64,000 nucleotides of DNA, taken from Spirometra erinaceieuropaei (lineage: Eukaryota; Platyhelminthes; Cestoda; Diphyllobothriidea; Diphyllobothriidae). The stretch spans positions 2,552,005 to 2,616,004 of the forward strand of contig CACRXP010000014.1 in the NCBI GenBank assembly GCA_902702965.1, in the 5' to 3' direction. Of the stretch, positions 12,401-27,400 are shown in pieces (the first letter of the stretch is position 1; every line of letters begins with the position of its first letter). Both the position numbers and the translations under genes were made by a program. The notes beneath the pieces are model-generated. The model did not search any database, was not told where the DNA came from, and saw nothing but the letters and a program-made list of their open reading frames with translations.

Positions 12401-15400
12401 AAAGTTCATCTTTAGGCGACCTCATATTGTCCCGTCAGACAAATGGCATACAATTCACAATGATACTCACTTCTCTCGCAGGCCGACGTCCTGTGCCGAC
12501 TTCACTGATGGTTGGTAATCGATTTCTGAAAAATCAAAACGTTTACGACCATGCGTCAGGTTGGCGCGACTTCAAAGGTCAAAGGATGTCTGTCTGACAT
12601 GGTGAAGCCCAGTACGTACCGTATTTGGGGTCAAAGAGCCAGATGAGGAGGGGCACTGTTTGTCCAACGGAGGCCACTGCAAAGACGTGCTCGGTGGGAT
12701 GAATGTCCAGTGAGGCTATGGGTGACGAGACGGCAAGCTGATCGTAGACCTTGACGTTCTCACCTGCACAAGAGTGGAGGAAGGCGGAGATTTAATTTCA
12801 GCACCACAGACTATTACCGGTGAATTATACAGGACATCAATGAGAACACACCTGTTTCTGAGTTCCACACATGCAGACTACCGTCCTCAGAACCAGAGAA
12901 TACGAACACACCACAGGGAGAGACTCGGCTTCGAATGAATTCAAGGGCATTGATTATTCCCGAGAACTGAGCCATCACGACACCGCTGGCGTTTTAGAGT
13001 GAAAAAGGAAGCAGTTTTTTGAATGAGAAAAATTTCTTCCCTTCCAACGATGTTAAGAGAGTTTTAATAGGACAAAGCATACAATGTGGATACATTTTCG
13101 GAAATATAATATCACTGAGACCCTATGGCTCAGAAGCTGCCAACGAAAATGAGGTAAAGGGAAGAAAGCAGGAAACTCATCCGCTTAATTTAGCCGTTCA
13201 AGTTACTAGCTATGTTCGTTGCACTAACCTTGCCTAAACTCCATAAGGCCATCGGCTAACCGACGGTGCTTTCTCCTGACGTAACAGCAAATGCAACTAC
13301 CATCACTACTGGATCAAAACAATGCTAAAACATATCAGGGTGATTGGTAGATCGCAATGACTGCATGCGTTCCAGAATCCACTGTGGATGCCGAGATTTA
13401 TAAAAGTTTTGTTTCATGAAAAGCAGCTTAAGATATCAGAGTCGAAGGTCGCAGGAAAGCCGTGTGGTCCAGATGCACCTCAGAAATTTTCAACTAGGTC
13501 GTCGCACGGTAACCTAATGCTTGTGACATCTATACTGCATGCGAGTTGGAGTCCCTCTAGAACGCAGCTGTTTCATTAATACAGGGTCATACCCTAAAGA
13601 ACGAGAAATTAACGGCGTATGGCTTATAACATGTGCTAAGTATTATTGAATTTGGCCAGGTTTGGTTCTGCAGCCCCACTTGATTTACGCCCCAAATAAG
13701 CTTAGTAGATGCGAATACGCTGACTTTACAAATATCACTTGTTTGCCATTTTAATACAGCGAGTGACTGTGCCACAGGGGGAGGAGTGCCTGTACGCCAG
13801 CCTCGGTTACTTCAGGTATCAGTTCATACGCCCTTCCCTGTTCGCGGTTGGAGCCCTGCCTGCAGCCTCCTTATTTTTTTAACCCAGCAAGTGGTCAAGT
13901 AGACTTGCTAACGGAATTGTTTGGACGGACTAGAACTCCATCGGTTCCACTACAACAGCCATGCACTGCGAATTACCCCGCGGTCCCCTCCGTGACCTTC
14001 CATTAGTGATTGCACCCTTCCTATCCTACTAATCCAGTGACTGGTTGTGTAGCGAGGAGAAGATGTATACGCCTTGTGCGTGACTCAAAGACGAGGTCCA
14101 ACCAAGCCGGATTTCGTGCTGGACGTGGATGCGCAGACCAGATATTTACACTGAATTTCGCCATAGCTACCAACAACCGACGGCCGTCTGCTACATTGAC
14201 TTTGCCACCGCGTTCGATTCCGTTCATCGTGAGTCCCTGTGGCGCATAATGGCGCTAGATGGTGTACCGGCAAAAAGCATCGCCATGATCAAGGCCTATT
14301 ATCGCTCCACTACTGCGAGAGTCCTGGTCCGCAACAATCTTTTCCAACCGTTCGGTATTCGGTCTGGCGTCCGACAGGGTTGTATCCTGTCACACATACT
14401 GTTCAACTATGCTATTGACTGAATCCTCGGGAAGGCCCTACGCGAGAGTGACAGCGTTGAGTTTACACCCGGACATTGACTGACTGATCTCGACTATGCC
14501 GAAGATATCGCCTTACTTGCTTCAAGTTTTGGTGATCTGCAGTCTGTGGTGTCACGGTTGAACGAGGTCGCTAAATCGGTTGGTTTATCCATAAACGCTG
14601 GGAAGATCAAAGTGTTTTCAAGCTGTATCCCTGACCATGAGAAGGCACCCCTCGGGATTGATGGCTGTCAAATTGAAGAAGTAGACAGTTTTAAATACCT
14701 CGAGGTGGGGCTGCTGCCTAATGGACAGAGTAAGGACGACATTGACTCCCGAATAGATGCTGCCCGCTGGGTTTTCTCAAGCCTTCGGAAATGCCTATTG
14801 ATCCGACGTGACCTCTCCATCGCCACTAAGATTCGCGTGTACTGTGCATCTGTCCGGTCTGTCCTTCACTACGGTTGTGAATGCTGGGCTTTGCGCGTGG
14901 AGGACGAGCGAAAACTGGAGGTATTTGACCACCACTGCTTGAGGACCATCCTTCGAGTGAAGTACACCGAGTTCGTCTCAAATGAGACAGTCCGCGCTCG
15001 ATGCGACAACATCGCAAGGATAACTCGGGCCATCGAAGAAGGACAACTGAGATGGTTCGGGCATGTTCTTCGTCGTCCACCTTAGGAGCTCAGTGTTACT
15101 GCCATCGATCCGGGACCGTTGTCCCATTGGAGGCGTCGAAGAGGGGGTCAGTTCAAAACCTGGCTCGACACAGTTCGTCAAGACATGGAGGTGGTTCTTG
15201 GACGTTCGGTATTCGGTCTCCGTTTTTAGCGAAGGGAATGAGTTGAGCTGTCCAGATCTGCTGTCGCGGATCGTCAGGCGTGGAGAGGAACAGTTCGGGA
15301 GATCATCGAGGCCGGCTAGATCAGGAGTGATCGTAGCCGTATTAAGTACAAGTAAGAAGGTATCTTTACGCGCCTCTTTACGCCTACTTCGAGCTCTGCT

Positions 15401-18400
15401 TGCGCTCTCTTTCCATTCCCAGTCCAGCGAGTGGCTAAATTAGGTATGTTAATTAATATTGTCTTGGTAAGCCAACCATATGCTTCCAATCAAGTGGGGC
15501 TGCAGAATCAAACCTCGCCTCGAATTTGCTCTGACTATACAAACCAGTGATGAATGGCGCGTCTGAGAGAACAGATGTGAATCCTCTTGCATGTATTTCA
15601 GAGCATGAACGGTTTTGTCCACGATACGCAAAAATAAGACGCGATATTTTCCCAGAAATTAGATTCTTATAGTGAACGACAACATTTCGAACTTCGCCTA
15701 CACGGCAAATGCCTGCGAACACGCTAGCTGGTCATCTGCCCTCTCTCCTTGAATAAACTATCAACTCGTATCAGCTTGACATTCACTGGTGTGTGCTGGT
15801 TGAGGGATGAGAATGAGCATTTTCGCTTTGTCCTGAAGCCTTGACTAATAGACCAAAAGTGGCCGTTGCAGCCCCTCTAAGGCTTAACAGGATACGCAAC
15901 GCCGCCGCACAACCGCTTCCAACGTGTCCTCGATGTCAACGGACATTCCGGGCTTGAATCGGACTTATTGGACATCTTCGGATTAACTGCGCCTCTCGAA
16001 CTGCACCAACCATCGGCCCCCCGCCCGCCTCTTCCTCCTCCCCTCCGCCACCAAATAACTCTGACAATTCTTCTGACCCACCACTTCCATCCATCCTCCT
16101 CCTCCTCCTTCTCCGTCCCCTCCTCCTCTTCCTCCTCCTCCTCCTCCTCTGCCCCAACGGCGGGCGCTCAGGCGGCCGTCTCGCACATGACAAACCGGGG
16201 CACAACAACAGACACCACCCCCACTTCTCCCGACTCCAGCGATGAGGGTCAGGACAACACCTGCCCTCACTGCGACCGCACCTTCACCTCACACATCGGC
16301 CTGATCGGTCACTTGCGAATCCATCGCACAGAGACTGGCGAACCAGTGCCTGGAGCACCAACCTACACCCACCACGCTCGTCTCAACTGCCCACACTGCC
16401 CTCGCTTTTTCAGGCATCGCATGGGCCTATTCGGAAACATGCGCATCCACGATGACCTGCGGTAGACAACCGCCGGTCACACCACATTCACTCACTCCCT
16501 ACCTCCTCCACCACCACCATCACCCCACCAGAAATCAACACTCACACACCTCATGCACACAGCTGCCACCTCCCACGCAAGTGGGAAGTCCGCATCTCGC
16601 CTCGGTCCCCATGCGGCTTCGGCTGCACGGGTGACTTGAGTCCGAGACTATCCCGACACGTCAAGCGTCGTGGATAGGAAGGTTGCTGATTGACGCCCGC
16701 TCTCGGTTCACGCAGTTCGTCGCGTTGTGTGTGTGTTGTGTGGAGTGGCGGACTGGTGGGCCGGGGACGGGCTGAAACAGCACCTTCCACGGCACTCTCA
16801 CGCAAGTGAGGGACACGCCGTTCAATCCTCGTTGTGTGAAATCCTGGTGTTGTGTGTATGGGGGGCCAGGTCGTGCCGTGGCGCGCGCAGTCATGGTCAG
16901 TCGACCAGAACAGCCACCGCGCCCACTCCCCACTCCAGTCTGCTGACCGGCTCGGACAGCGGCTGGGATGTGGGAGTGGGAAGGGAGAGTGAGGCCGACG
17001 ACTCAGCGCACTTTCTCCTCACTATAAACAATCTGACGCGCTTGAAGCTATTACGGTGCGCTAAAAGCCGTGGCTTGGAAGGTTGCCAACTGACGGGGTA
17101 CCTTGGACCTCCTCCTTCACTGGAGGCGGTCTGAGAGTCAGGCTGCAATGGCTCCTTTTTAATTTGGCCTTTATGGCACTCCCACCACAGTGTGAGATCC
17201 GAGCCAGGCGTTGGCGGTACGCCTAGGTGCGGCTTCGGTCGTGCCTGCCTCCAATTCTCTGTTGTTGGTTGAAATCCTGGTTATTGTTGTGTGGACCAGG
17301 GGGTGTGGTGGAACGCCAAGGTGAGGATCCGTCCGAGCCATCCACCTGCGGCCCTCTCGTCTCCGGTCTTCTGGACTCTGTCTTGACACCGGGCTCGGGC
17401 GAGGGAGGAGGAGAGAGTGTAGGTAGATGCTACGCAAGTCTACTGGCACTATAAACCTCTGCGTAAGTCACCGTCCCTGTTCCCACTGCTGCTGCAACTG
17501 TGAGGCACACGGTGGACATCATCGAAATCGTTGGTCGAACTGTCAAGGCTTAACAGGAACATCCTACGACAATAACACTAACAGCTACTTAAAACTAGTC
17601 ATCAATCCATGAATGGACCCACTATTACCTCTCGCATCCCTCTCAACCTCCATTATACTTCCACATCCCATTTCCTATGCCGTTTGCTGTCTGATATGTG
17701 CGTTGTACTTGTGGTCTGGTTACTCCCAATGCTCTAGTGTGATAAACCAAACTATTCTGTAAGTTGTGACTATTGATTTTTGGCAGTGCAAACGTTTAAA
17801 ATGCTTCTGTGCAACGTTTGTTTTCTGGTGGCATTTCTCTTATCGCTTAACTATTTAACATGTTTTGCATTAATGAGCTTACGCAGGGCAAGCGAAAGCT
17901 CTTTCATGTTTAGTTTTTTCAAATGCAGTTTAACTTATAACAAAGACATTCGTTGACTACAATCACATTATTTTGGAGTTGCACTGCAGTGACGTTTACT
18001 AGCATTACAAAATGAAAACGAGTCAACTTACAAATGCCCACGAAAACTTTATAAGAAAGCCCCACCTCTGTACATCCACCATGATCAGATAGCTGTCTCT
18101 CGCCTGTACAAGAATGCGATTGGCCGAGGGATGGTTCTCAATGCTGGTTATTGCTCGGTGGTCAATGTCCGCAGGCACTAGATCACGCGACAGAATCCAC
18201 TGTTCTCGGGGCGGCTGTCGTCGCGTCGGTCGTCCTCCCGCGGAGGTACTTGTTGGCTTGGACGACTGACCGTCCTCTACGGGCTCCCAAAAGATCAGAC
18301 GCCCCTGACCGTCACCGGAGTAGAGAAGAGTGCCCGAGGGGTTGAAACGCACGCAGTTGACCAAACGCCGATGACCTGTAAGCTCCTGTACTAACTGGAC

Positions 18401-21400
18401 AGAGAAAAATTGGTAAAGTAGGTTGTGACCGCGACAAGTAAGCTTAGGTGGTGATACAAAGTGCAAGGATTGATCTTGTGACCTCACTGAGGTACAGGGA
18501 CGTCTGATATACTGGAAATATGCTAATGGGGCTCTATGAGTGGAAGGGATGGAGACGGTAGTTAACGGAATCTGCGGAAGGCATGGAGAAAACCCGCGTC
18601 TTCTCGCACGTCTTTGTCGTTACCATAAAAAGGTGTCTGAAAGGATAGCGGACTTTAAAAGTACGAATTAAAAGCTCGGAAACGGACGGAACCTAAGCGA
18701 TTTGTGGTTATTAATTAAGGATGGCCGGACTGGGTGGGACGATATGGAGCAGGCAAGCTTGACCCTAACCGCAATCACTGCCCTAATTTCGACCCTAGCA
18801 CTTTCTTCAACACTAATCTCCGACTTAACTCTATCTTTAAATCTAACCTCAACCGCAATCCTATTCAAAAGCTTACTCGCAACCGCAATCCTAACGTAAC
18901 GTGTTCACGTAAAGGAAATAATTAGGCGTCCTATATTCATAAAAACTAAGGACAACATACGCACTACCAGAAAAGCTCCAGACTTTTAGTCAACAACCTA
19001 CAGAGACTATTTAATTGTAGAAAAATGAGTAGGAGGTCCTGAGACAGAGAAAGACCACCTGAAACAACTTCTCGCCGTTTTTATGTACACTGTTTTGCTA
19101 GGCTGGCATTCTGGACATGGGGATTAAGAGTATGATAGGTGCTGGCCCTAGTGTGCCTAATCTTAAACCAATTCACTTAGAAGTCGCCGCAACTCCGTCG
19201 GATCATTGGTGGTTTCTACCATGCTCGATAGACAAATTTTCGGACTTCGACAAGTCCAGGACGACTTTAGTCTCGGAGAACCGTTTTAAAATAGCATGAA
19301 TGCTTTCCAGCACACGAATCATACATTCAAGCGGGCAGAAATTGCTGGACCGCCTAGCAGGAGTTCCTTCGAACAAGAAGCGCACTAACAAAAATGCCCT
19401 TCTCTCTGCCCAGAAGCGAAAATCACACGTTGTCGTTAGAATTCGTCAAGGCCGCCGGTCCAACTGATGACTTCCGACTGCCATTTAGATCTGCAAAAAA
19501 CAAATAACTACTGAGGGAAATAGGAACAAAGTGAGTTGAGAATGCTGATTTAAAAAACAACGGCAATTCGGAATGCGCAAATCGATCGAGTAAAAAGACC
19601 ATTCAAGTTTTGTGCGATTCGAATGGAGAAATTGCGGTTACCTTACACAAGAGCTTGAAAATAGACGTAGGGATATGGAACCCCCAGTACTTCACGATGT
19701 CTTGCGCCAATTTTCAAGGGGGCTCCCATTCCTGTCTGAACATTAAAGCTTACCTCAACCCTAAACTCTCTGACCCTAGCACTAATCGTCATGAACCATC
19801 CCAATTATAGCCCTAACCAAAGTCTTAATCCCTAACCCAAACCCTAACAATATGTCTAAGTCTAACCGCCACCAAGGACGTTGGGGCAAAACCACTAAAA
19901 TACGGGAGGCTCATATTTTCGTGCCGATCGCAAAAAACAGCCCCTAATTAGATCTGGAAAACAAAGTTCCTGCGCGAAGTATAGCAGGGTGGTCGCAGAA
20001 AATGCCAAAACATCAAAAGAAATTACACAAGGCGGCAGAAATGGCCACAACGACTTCTGTTTTCCAACCGGCCTTTTTAAAGTAGTCGATGGCACAAGAG
20101 GAAGAAAACTGATCTTCTCACCCTAGCCACGCGGCCCTTGATGCTCCACAGTCGCACCGTACCATCCACACATCCCGTGGCCAAAAGGTGCTCTCTACGC
20201 GCCTGTCTCCTTCTGGGACTGCCATCACTCTCGACGCCCTCCTCCTCCGCATCCGACCGAGGGACTCCCCGCAGGCGAGTTGATCTAGTACCGTCAAGCG
20301 GACGAAAATCCACTGCGTAGACGAATCCTGGATGACCAAGAACACAACAGACCAGACCACTGTCGCCGATCTGCTCTGTGAAGGTGTTGGCCCTTCGCGG
20401 AGTTCGCTCTGCGACGGCCGTGACATCATGCAAAAGCTCCTGCGGCGGTGGAAGTTCGTCGTCGAGGAGCCACCAAACTCGGGCGGTTCCGTCTGCTGAA
20501 GCGGAGGCCAGAAGCCATATATGATCACCTGGCAGACCGTCGTCCGCCTCCGCTGTGGGAGAAAGAGTAGCCGGCGCCCATGCTAAACTGTATACCCGGC
20601 GCCAATGACCTCTGAGGCATTTCCAGGGTTCGTCTTGAGATCCAAGAGGCCACTGATAGTCCGGTTTAAGAAAAAAACAGCTTGAGGCGCGAGAATAACA
20701 GAAAATTAATGCCTTGACGAAAGCAGTGCACGGCAGTGCGATTAATCGATTTGTGCGTCCAATTCACTTTATACAGGCTACTTTACTCGTGTAAGTAGAA
20801 AGGATTTCAAAGACTAGTTTTTGTGTTGCTTTTACCTTGTACACGAGGACTGGACAAATCTGCTGAACACCTTCCACTGCGGATGCTCCGTTCAGCTTTG
20901 CACACTGGGCGTCTGCACAGTCGCCAGTCGCGGCTAAAGCCAGCCACTTGCCGTCCCCGGAAAAACGAATGTCCTGCACGCCGTGGTGTGAACACTGTTC
21001 AACCCCATTCTGTCCGAGATTGCTGCTGTCACCGGCAGCCGTGACGGAGAACGCATGCTGCTGGCCGCCGTTCCAAGACAGGTCAAGGCTCACAGCCAAC
21101 CGATTGGGCAGACGAAAGGCTTCGTCATGTTTGCGGGCACTAAGGTGTCGTCCGGAACGCCTGATCATTCTTTCAGACGCCAGTAGTGCTTGTTCTCTGT
21201 AACTGCGCATTGATGAGGTCAGGTAGGGGTGCCGTTTTGACAGGGCGTTGGGAGCCTCCTGAAATTTTGTCGAGGGGACGGGTAAGAAATTTGGAGGTGC
21301 TAGCTTCAAATGCCTACTCCAACATGCGGAATTCTTTCCGCATCTACTCAGGACTGAAGCACGAATGTAAGTGATATACTCATGAATTAAGGAATAACAT

Positions 21401-24400
21401 TGAGCATACTTTACAAGAACTTTCGCATACTCTGTCCGTACAAACTAGCACATTCGAATTGTCACATGCGTGGATTACCCAAGAAGGTAGAGTGGACTAA
21501 CTGTTCGACCTTTGTCTATCTATGAACTCGGATGCAAAACCGGTAGACTAACGATTTCCCGTCAACACGATACAATACCTATGTCATCCTGATTCGAATT
21601 CTCCCGATAGTTTCCATTGTCGCCGTCTCAAGGTTATCAAACGTATTAAAATAATAAATAATTCACAGGATGAGTCATGCTTTAAAGGAAGCAGCAGGAA
21701 TCCTATGAGAAAACTATGACACCGGCCTTATGGTCTTCTACGTTCTAACATCAAATAGTGGTTTTTGTATTTCTTTTCGTCGAAGACTGTTTTGTTATTG
21801 TCTTACCGAACTTGACTCGATTCGGCTTATTGTAAAGTACAAATTTTGCAAGCACTTATCATGTCTTAAAGTGCTACTTAACTTATAGCACTTCTTCATT
21901 TGTACTGTGCATGAAACATATCTCTGTGCTGCGGAGGCGTAAACAATCAAAATTACATGTGCAAAAGTTTAGAGGCTATTTTATTCAAAAAGGCAAGGGA
22001 TACTAAATGCAGGAGAATTACGCGGTAGCTTTTCAGTATTTGGTATCGTTCAATTGGGAGGATTCTTTGAATATTTGACTGGAATCTAGAGATTTGGACC
22101 TGAAACGCCAATAGTTGCCTCGCCGTCGGCTTTGGCAGTGACAGTTAACGCCAAAAGTACTGTTATGCGTCCCATCTAGTTCTTTATACGAGCTGAACTT
22201 ACCAGTCGTCGGAGCTGAGCAGTCAAACTTGTTTGAAGTGTGCGATCGGAAAAAAACATGCCGAGGAAGGTTAATTCTCCTTGCAGCAAGTATACGTTTA
22301 CATATATTAAGTGAGCGATCTCCTGAGATATTGACCGAGATTCTGAAGTGCTTTTTCGATTAGGAAGGAATACTTAGGTGGGGTTTATTATCATTTGGCA
22401 TAACCCTATAATATTCCGGACTCTCCGGGATGCACTTCTTCTCAATCTCCTATAGAAACTGTACTTGATAAAAAATGACTGCCTAAGTAGCAAGCATTTT
22501 TCACATTGACTTTCGATGGTTTTGTAAATTCGAATATATTTTATCGAAAACATGCGCAAACCATGCTTCTCTTTACCAGTTTTGTAGAAAATCATGTCGC
22601 CTTCACGTTTTATTCCCAACAGAAGGGTGTCTTTTGGTTTAAAAAATTTTTAATCATGAGACTTTTTAAGACTGTGCAATGTCCATTCAAACGGCCTCAT
22701 ACCTGTCCGTTTAACAATGCTCCTCATGAAATGCACGACATAGTCCGCATCAATTGCCCATATAGTATCTTCTTAAAGGCATAGAGGAATATGTGATTTT
22801 CCCTACGCGGAAAGCATGCACCTTGTAGACTAAAATCGCTAAACGCTAATGAAATGGCTGATTAGGCTCAAAATTATCCGGGAAATGCAAAACGTTTTCA
22901 AAATCAAAATATATCCTTTCTTCGAGTATATGGTGTGAAGAAACATGATTATCTACCGAATTAGTTGAAGAAAGCATAGTTTGTGCATGTTTTCAAAAAA
23001 TATATTTGAATTTGTAAGACCATCGAAAATAAATGTGAAAAATGCATGCTTAGTAAGCAGCCATTTTTGGCCGAGTGCGGTTTCTACAAGAGATCGAAAA
23101 GGAGTGCATTCAAAAACCGACATCCCGGCGAAGCCAAAATATTATAAGATTATGCCGCATGATGCGCAGCATTACGACCCCACCTAATTAATCCTTCTTA
23201 ATCGAAAACGCACTTCAGAATCTCGGCCAACATTTCATCAGATCGGTCACTCAACAACATGAAATGTCAACCGAAATTCCGAAATTCGTTCTCGTATCGA
23301 TAAGATTAATTAAGTAGGGTTGTTAAACTAGTCAGCCTGCAGCAGAATTCTATAATATTTAAATTGCCTCAGGATGCCGGCTTTTGAAAGTACTTCCCCC
23401 GACTGCATGAAAAAACTACACTCTGCAAAAAATGACTGCTTAATTAGCATGCCTTATTCCCATTGCGTTTCGATGCCCCAAACGTCCAATTGTATTTCAT
23501 GGAAAACATGCGTAAAAATATTCATTCTTTCACCCATTCAGAAGAAAACTACGTCTTCTTCTAAATTTATCCTCTACCGACGGATATAATTTGGTCTTAA
23601 AAAGTTTATAATTGTGGGACTTTTAAATACCGTGAAATGGCCGTTCATAAATCGTCATGCCTCTGTATTTACAAATGTGGCCTGTAAGGTTAACAATATA
23701 GCTAAAATCCAATGCTAAATTCTATGAACCCTGTATAGTCGCCCTTTATTAGCGTAGAGAAATGTGTGGTTTTCCGTACGCGGAAATTATACAGCTTGTA
23801 GTTTCGAAACCCTGAACCCGAGTGTAACGGTAGAGTAATTCAAAATTATTAGGGAATTGGAAAAGTTTTTGAAAACCGAATTATGTCCCTCCTTAGAGTA
23901 TAAAATTGAGCGAAGACATAGGCATTTATCGAACGGGAAAAAGAAGGACTATTCTTATGCATGTTTCCCATGAAATATAATTGGACTTTCAGGGGCATCG
24001 AAAATCAATGAGAAAAATTCATGCTATATAAGTAGTCATTTTTCACAGAGTGTAGTTTTTGCATGCAGTCGGAAGGAAGTTCATTCGAAAGCCGACATTC
24101 TGAGGTAACTGAAATATTATAGGATTATGTTGCAGGCTGACAAGTTTTACAACCGTACTTAATTAATCTTTTCGATACGAGAACGCATTTCGGAATTTTG
24201 GCTGATATTTCATGAGTTAGCCCACCAACTGTACTATTGGGCCATTGAAGGCTCACATGTCTAACAGTGTGAACGGTGTCTGACTCAGCCTGTTTGAGAG
24301 TTCAATCGTTGTCCACGACGACGTCGGCCGCTTAGCACCGGCGGCTTGCGAGTGAGTAAGTATACAGTGAGGGAGAATTGCGCAGCATCTACTGCGCTAT

Positions 24401-27400
24401 CTTTGCCTTCATCCACTTGAGCCCGATGACAAGACCAGTTCAGAATGACCGGGGGCGCGATCGCGAGCGTCGGCTGACAGAGTCAAACAGCGCGTCTGCA
24501 CGCGCCACACACGTCCTGGTCCCTGCACAACGGACCAAGTCTCCACATAAACCCAGGGACTGCTTGGGTCCTATCTAACTGGGAGTGCCACTGGGAGGTC
24601 CCATTCACAAGGACCCATTGCATCTTGATTCTCCATCCCGAGACGACCGAGATATCCTGCCAGTTGGCGACCTTCCAAGCCACAACAATGACAGCTTCGG
24701 AGCGCGCCAGCATTTTTATAGTGAAGACGGAGACCCCGGAATCGAACTCATTCTCACTTTCCTCTTCCACACACCAGTTAAATGACGGAGCCAGCCAACC
24801 ATCCGATGATGGAATTGGGGCAACTGTCCTGTGCGACATGAGCCTGCGCGTTGGCGTGCTGTCACAACCCCCACTGAGGCACCTGCTATGGAATGTCCGG
24901 AGTCTATGCAACCCGGTTAACGAGTGTCGTGAACGCATTTCCAGCGTGGCCCGGTGTAGAGAAAGCATGTACTGTAAAACGGAAACACTCATTTCCGTTC
25001 TGATATATCGATACATGCCACTCTACTGTGAATAACTTTCAGTTAACGTCCAACCAGCCTGCGCAGTTAGGCCCGCGTAGACCCGGTGATATTTGTGGCA
25101 CCGAACGCGATAGACAACACTGGTGTGCCTAGGTGCGGGTCCGGATGTGTCAACCACCTGCGCGCTCTCCCGTTTCCGGCCTCCTTTACTTCGGGCCCGG
25201 GGCGGAGGAAGGAGTGTGGCAGATGCTGTGCAAGCCCACTCTCACCATAAACTACTTCAGGCGCAAGTCATCGTGTCTGCTTCACCTTGCTGTGGAGCAC
25301 ACAATGGACATCGTCGGACACGAGGGTCGAATTTTGGTCTGTGTAAGTGATCGTCGGTTGTAGTCCTGGTCATATATCCATGGGCGAAAGCGATATTTCG
25401 GTCACAAGGGGTGATATTTGGCAACTCTATACTACCTTTCTAATTATACTCCTTTCATATACGGCTTGAAGGCAAAGACTTGACCAACCACCGAGCTGTT
25501 TATGCAAGCAGGAACACTTGAAATAACCGACAGTGGAAAAATTGTGCTGTCGAGAGCGTCGTATGGCCAAATATTGGATTATGTGTGGCTACCCTATAGC
25601 CGAAGTGAGAATGAGAGGGCGACGATTCTCATCTGGGGGACTGGTCATTTGACCTTGGCTAACGGTGGAGTTTTCGGGTTGCTCGAAATTCTGTTATTCC
25701 CTTCAGACCGCCTTTAGATCTGTACCAGTTGTCCAGTGACAGTATCACACACCTGTTCTGCGGATGTCGACAGAATGGAGCTAAATGATTCAAGCTAGTT
25801 TCAGGTCAAATCTAACGGCTGTGCCGAAAAGTCTTTACTCTAAGTTCGTAAATTGATTTCTAACGAATATTAATCCCTGTGCAGTGGATATTAACAAGTG
25901 AAAAGCGAATAAACACTCAAGTACGGGCTCCAATTGCCAGAGAATACGGTGAGTAGATTATAGAGAAAAAAGATGACAAACGTGCCAGTGTATCTAGGCG
26001 CTCCCGTCGGAGCGAACACTTCATATTGGTTTTGCAAATCACACTCAGGTACCAAAAAATCGAGGTTGACTAAAGAAATCCGACTTCTGCTCAGACTACG
26101 GCGTAGTAGATGTAAATGAGGCGCAGACCATGGAAAACGTAGTCAGCTCTGGCCTCAGAGACGAGATTATGAAAACAGAGATTTCTGTCTATTAGTCTTT
26201 GTCAACAAGACATATCTCAACTACAGTCTTAGTGCGGGAGATGAAAAATATGTGATTTCCACTAGTTCCTGCATTCCACCTTGTATGTCTCCGCAATCCT
26301 GCCCAAGCAAAGATACCACAGAGAGGATTGCGCTGACAAACTGAAGTTTTAGAGGACCTGCGAAGTGGGCTCAGGTCAGCTGGTTCCAGAAAGCAAATGG
26401 AGGTCCAGTGTGCTTTCGGCTGAGACACGAACCACCAAACAGAGTGTTCGAGTGTCTGAAACGTGGGGTTTCGCTTGGCCACCAGCCAACATTTGTGGGC
26501 TGCATGTGGAATATTTCAGTCCCTTACTTAAAGTATGGTTACTAGAAGCAGAAAAAACCTAAAAATGCTACTTCTGTCCTCCTGTTTTGGTTACAATGCA
26601 CGTTACAACTGCAGATCGCATGATGTCACGCCACTGATCGTAGAGATCCAATAAATGTATCTTTGTTAAGCCAGGTTAAGATTTTAAGCGTAAACTGAAA
26701 CAAGGACATGAAAAAGTTGAAATAAATTACCATTTGATTTGGGTAGAGGGAACGCAAAACCGGAGTCATATTCTCTTCCGGGGTTAAGTTGATGCTGCGC
26801 AGGGTGACATAGAGGGTAGCTGGATAGCGTTTCCTCCGGTTGGGCCCCGACGCCCACCATTCCATCAGCCGTCTGCCTGCGTCTACACCACTGGCCAAGT
26901 GCTGCGAGCCTCTGTCGGACTCCGAGGTTCTGGAGATGTGGTGGCTGAACCTCATTGGTTCGAAAAGCTGCAATCGGAGCCTCTGGGAACCGAAATTTTC
27001 ATGACCGTTGGCTCCAAGTGGTCTGAGGAAAGCCCAGGCAATCCTCACCCAGCCGCTCCCTGAACCACGATAAAAGTAACGTTGGATCGCGTTGGCCGAT
27101 GAGATGAAGTCGACTAGCTGTCAAAAAAGCAAAAAAGACTATGGTGTGAAATTTTTTCTCATAACCGGTTCATGTTAAATTAGAAATGGAAGTAGAAGAA
27201 ACATTGCCGCCTGACTACCGGTGGTAAGTAACCAACTTGTTGAAACCGATTCACTGTGTCTTTTCATCCTCTCATTAGTCAAATTGGTGGTTGTGGCAGC
27301 ACGCCTAGGGGCGGCTCCGGCCGCGCAGGCCACCTTCGCCCTCTCCCATTTCTGGTCTTCTTGACTATATATTGGCACCGGGAACAAGTAGGAAGGGGAA

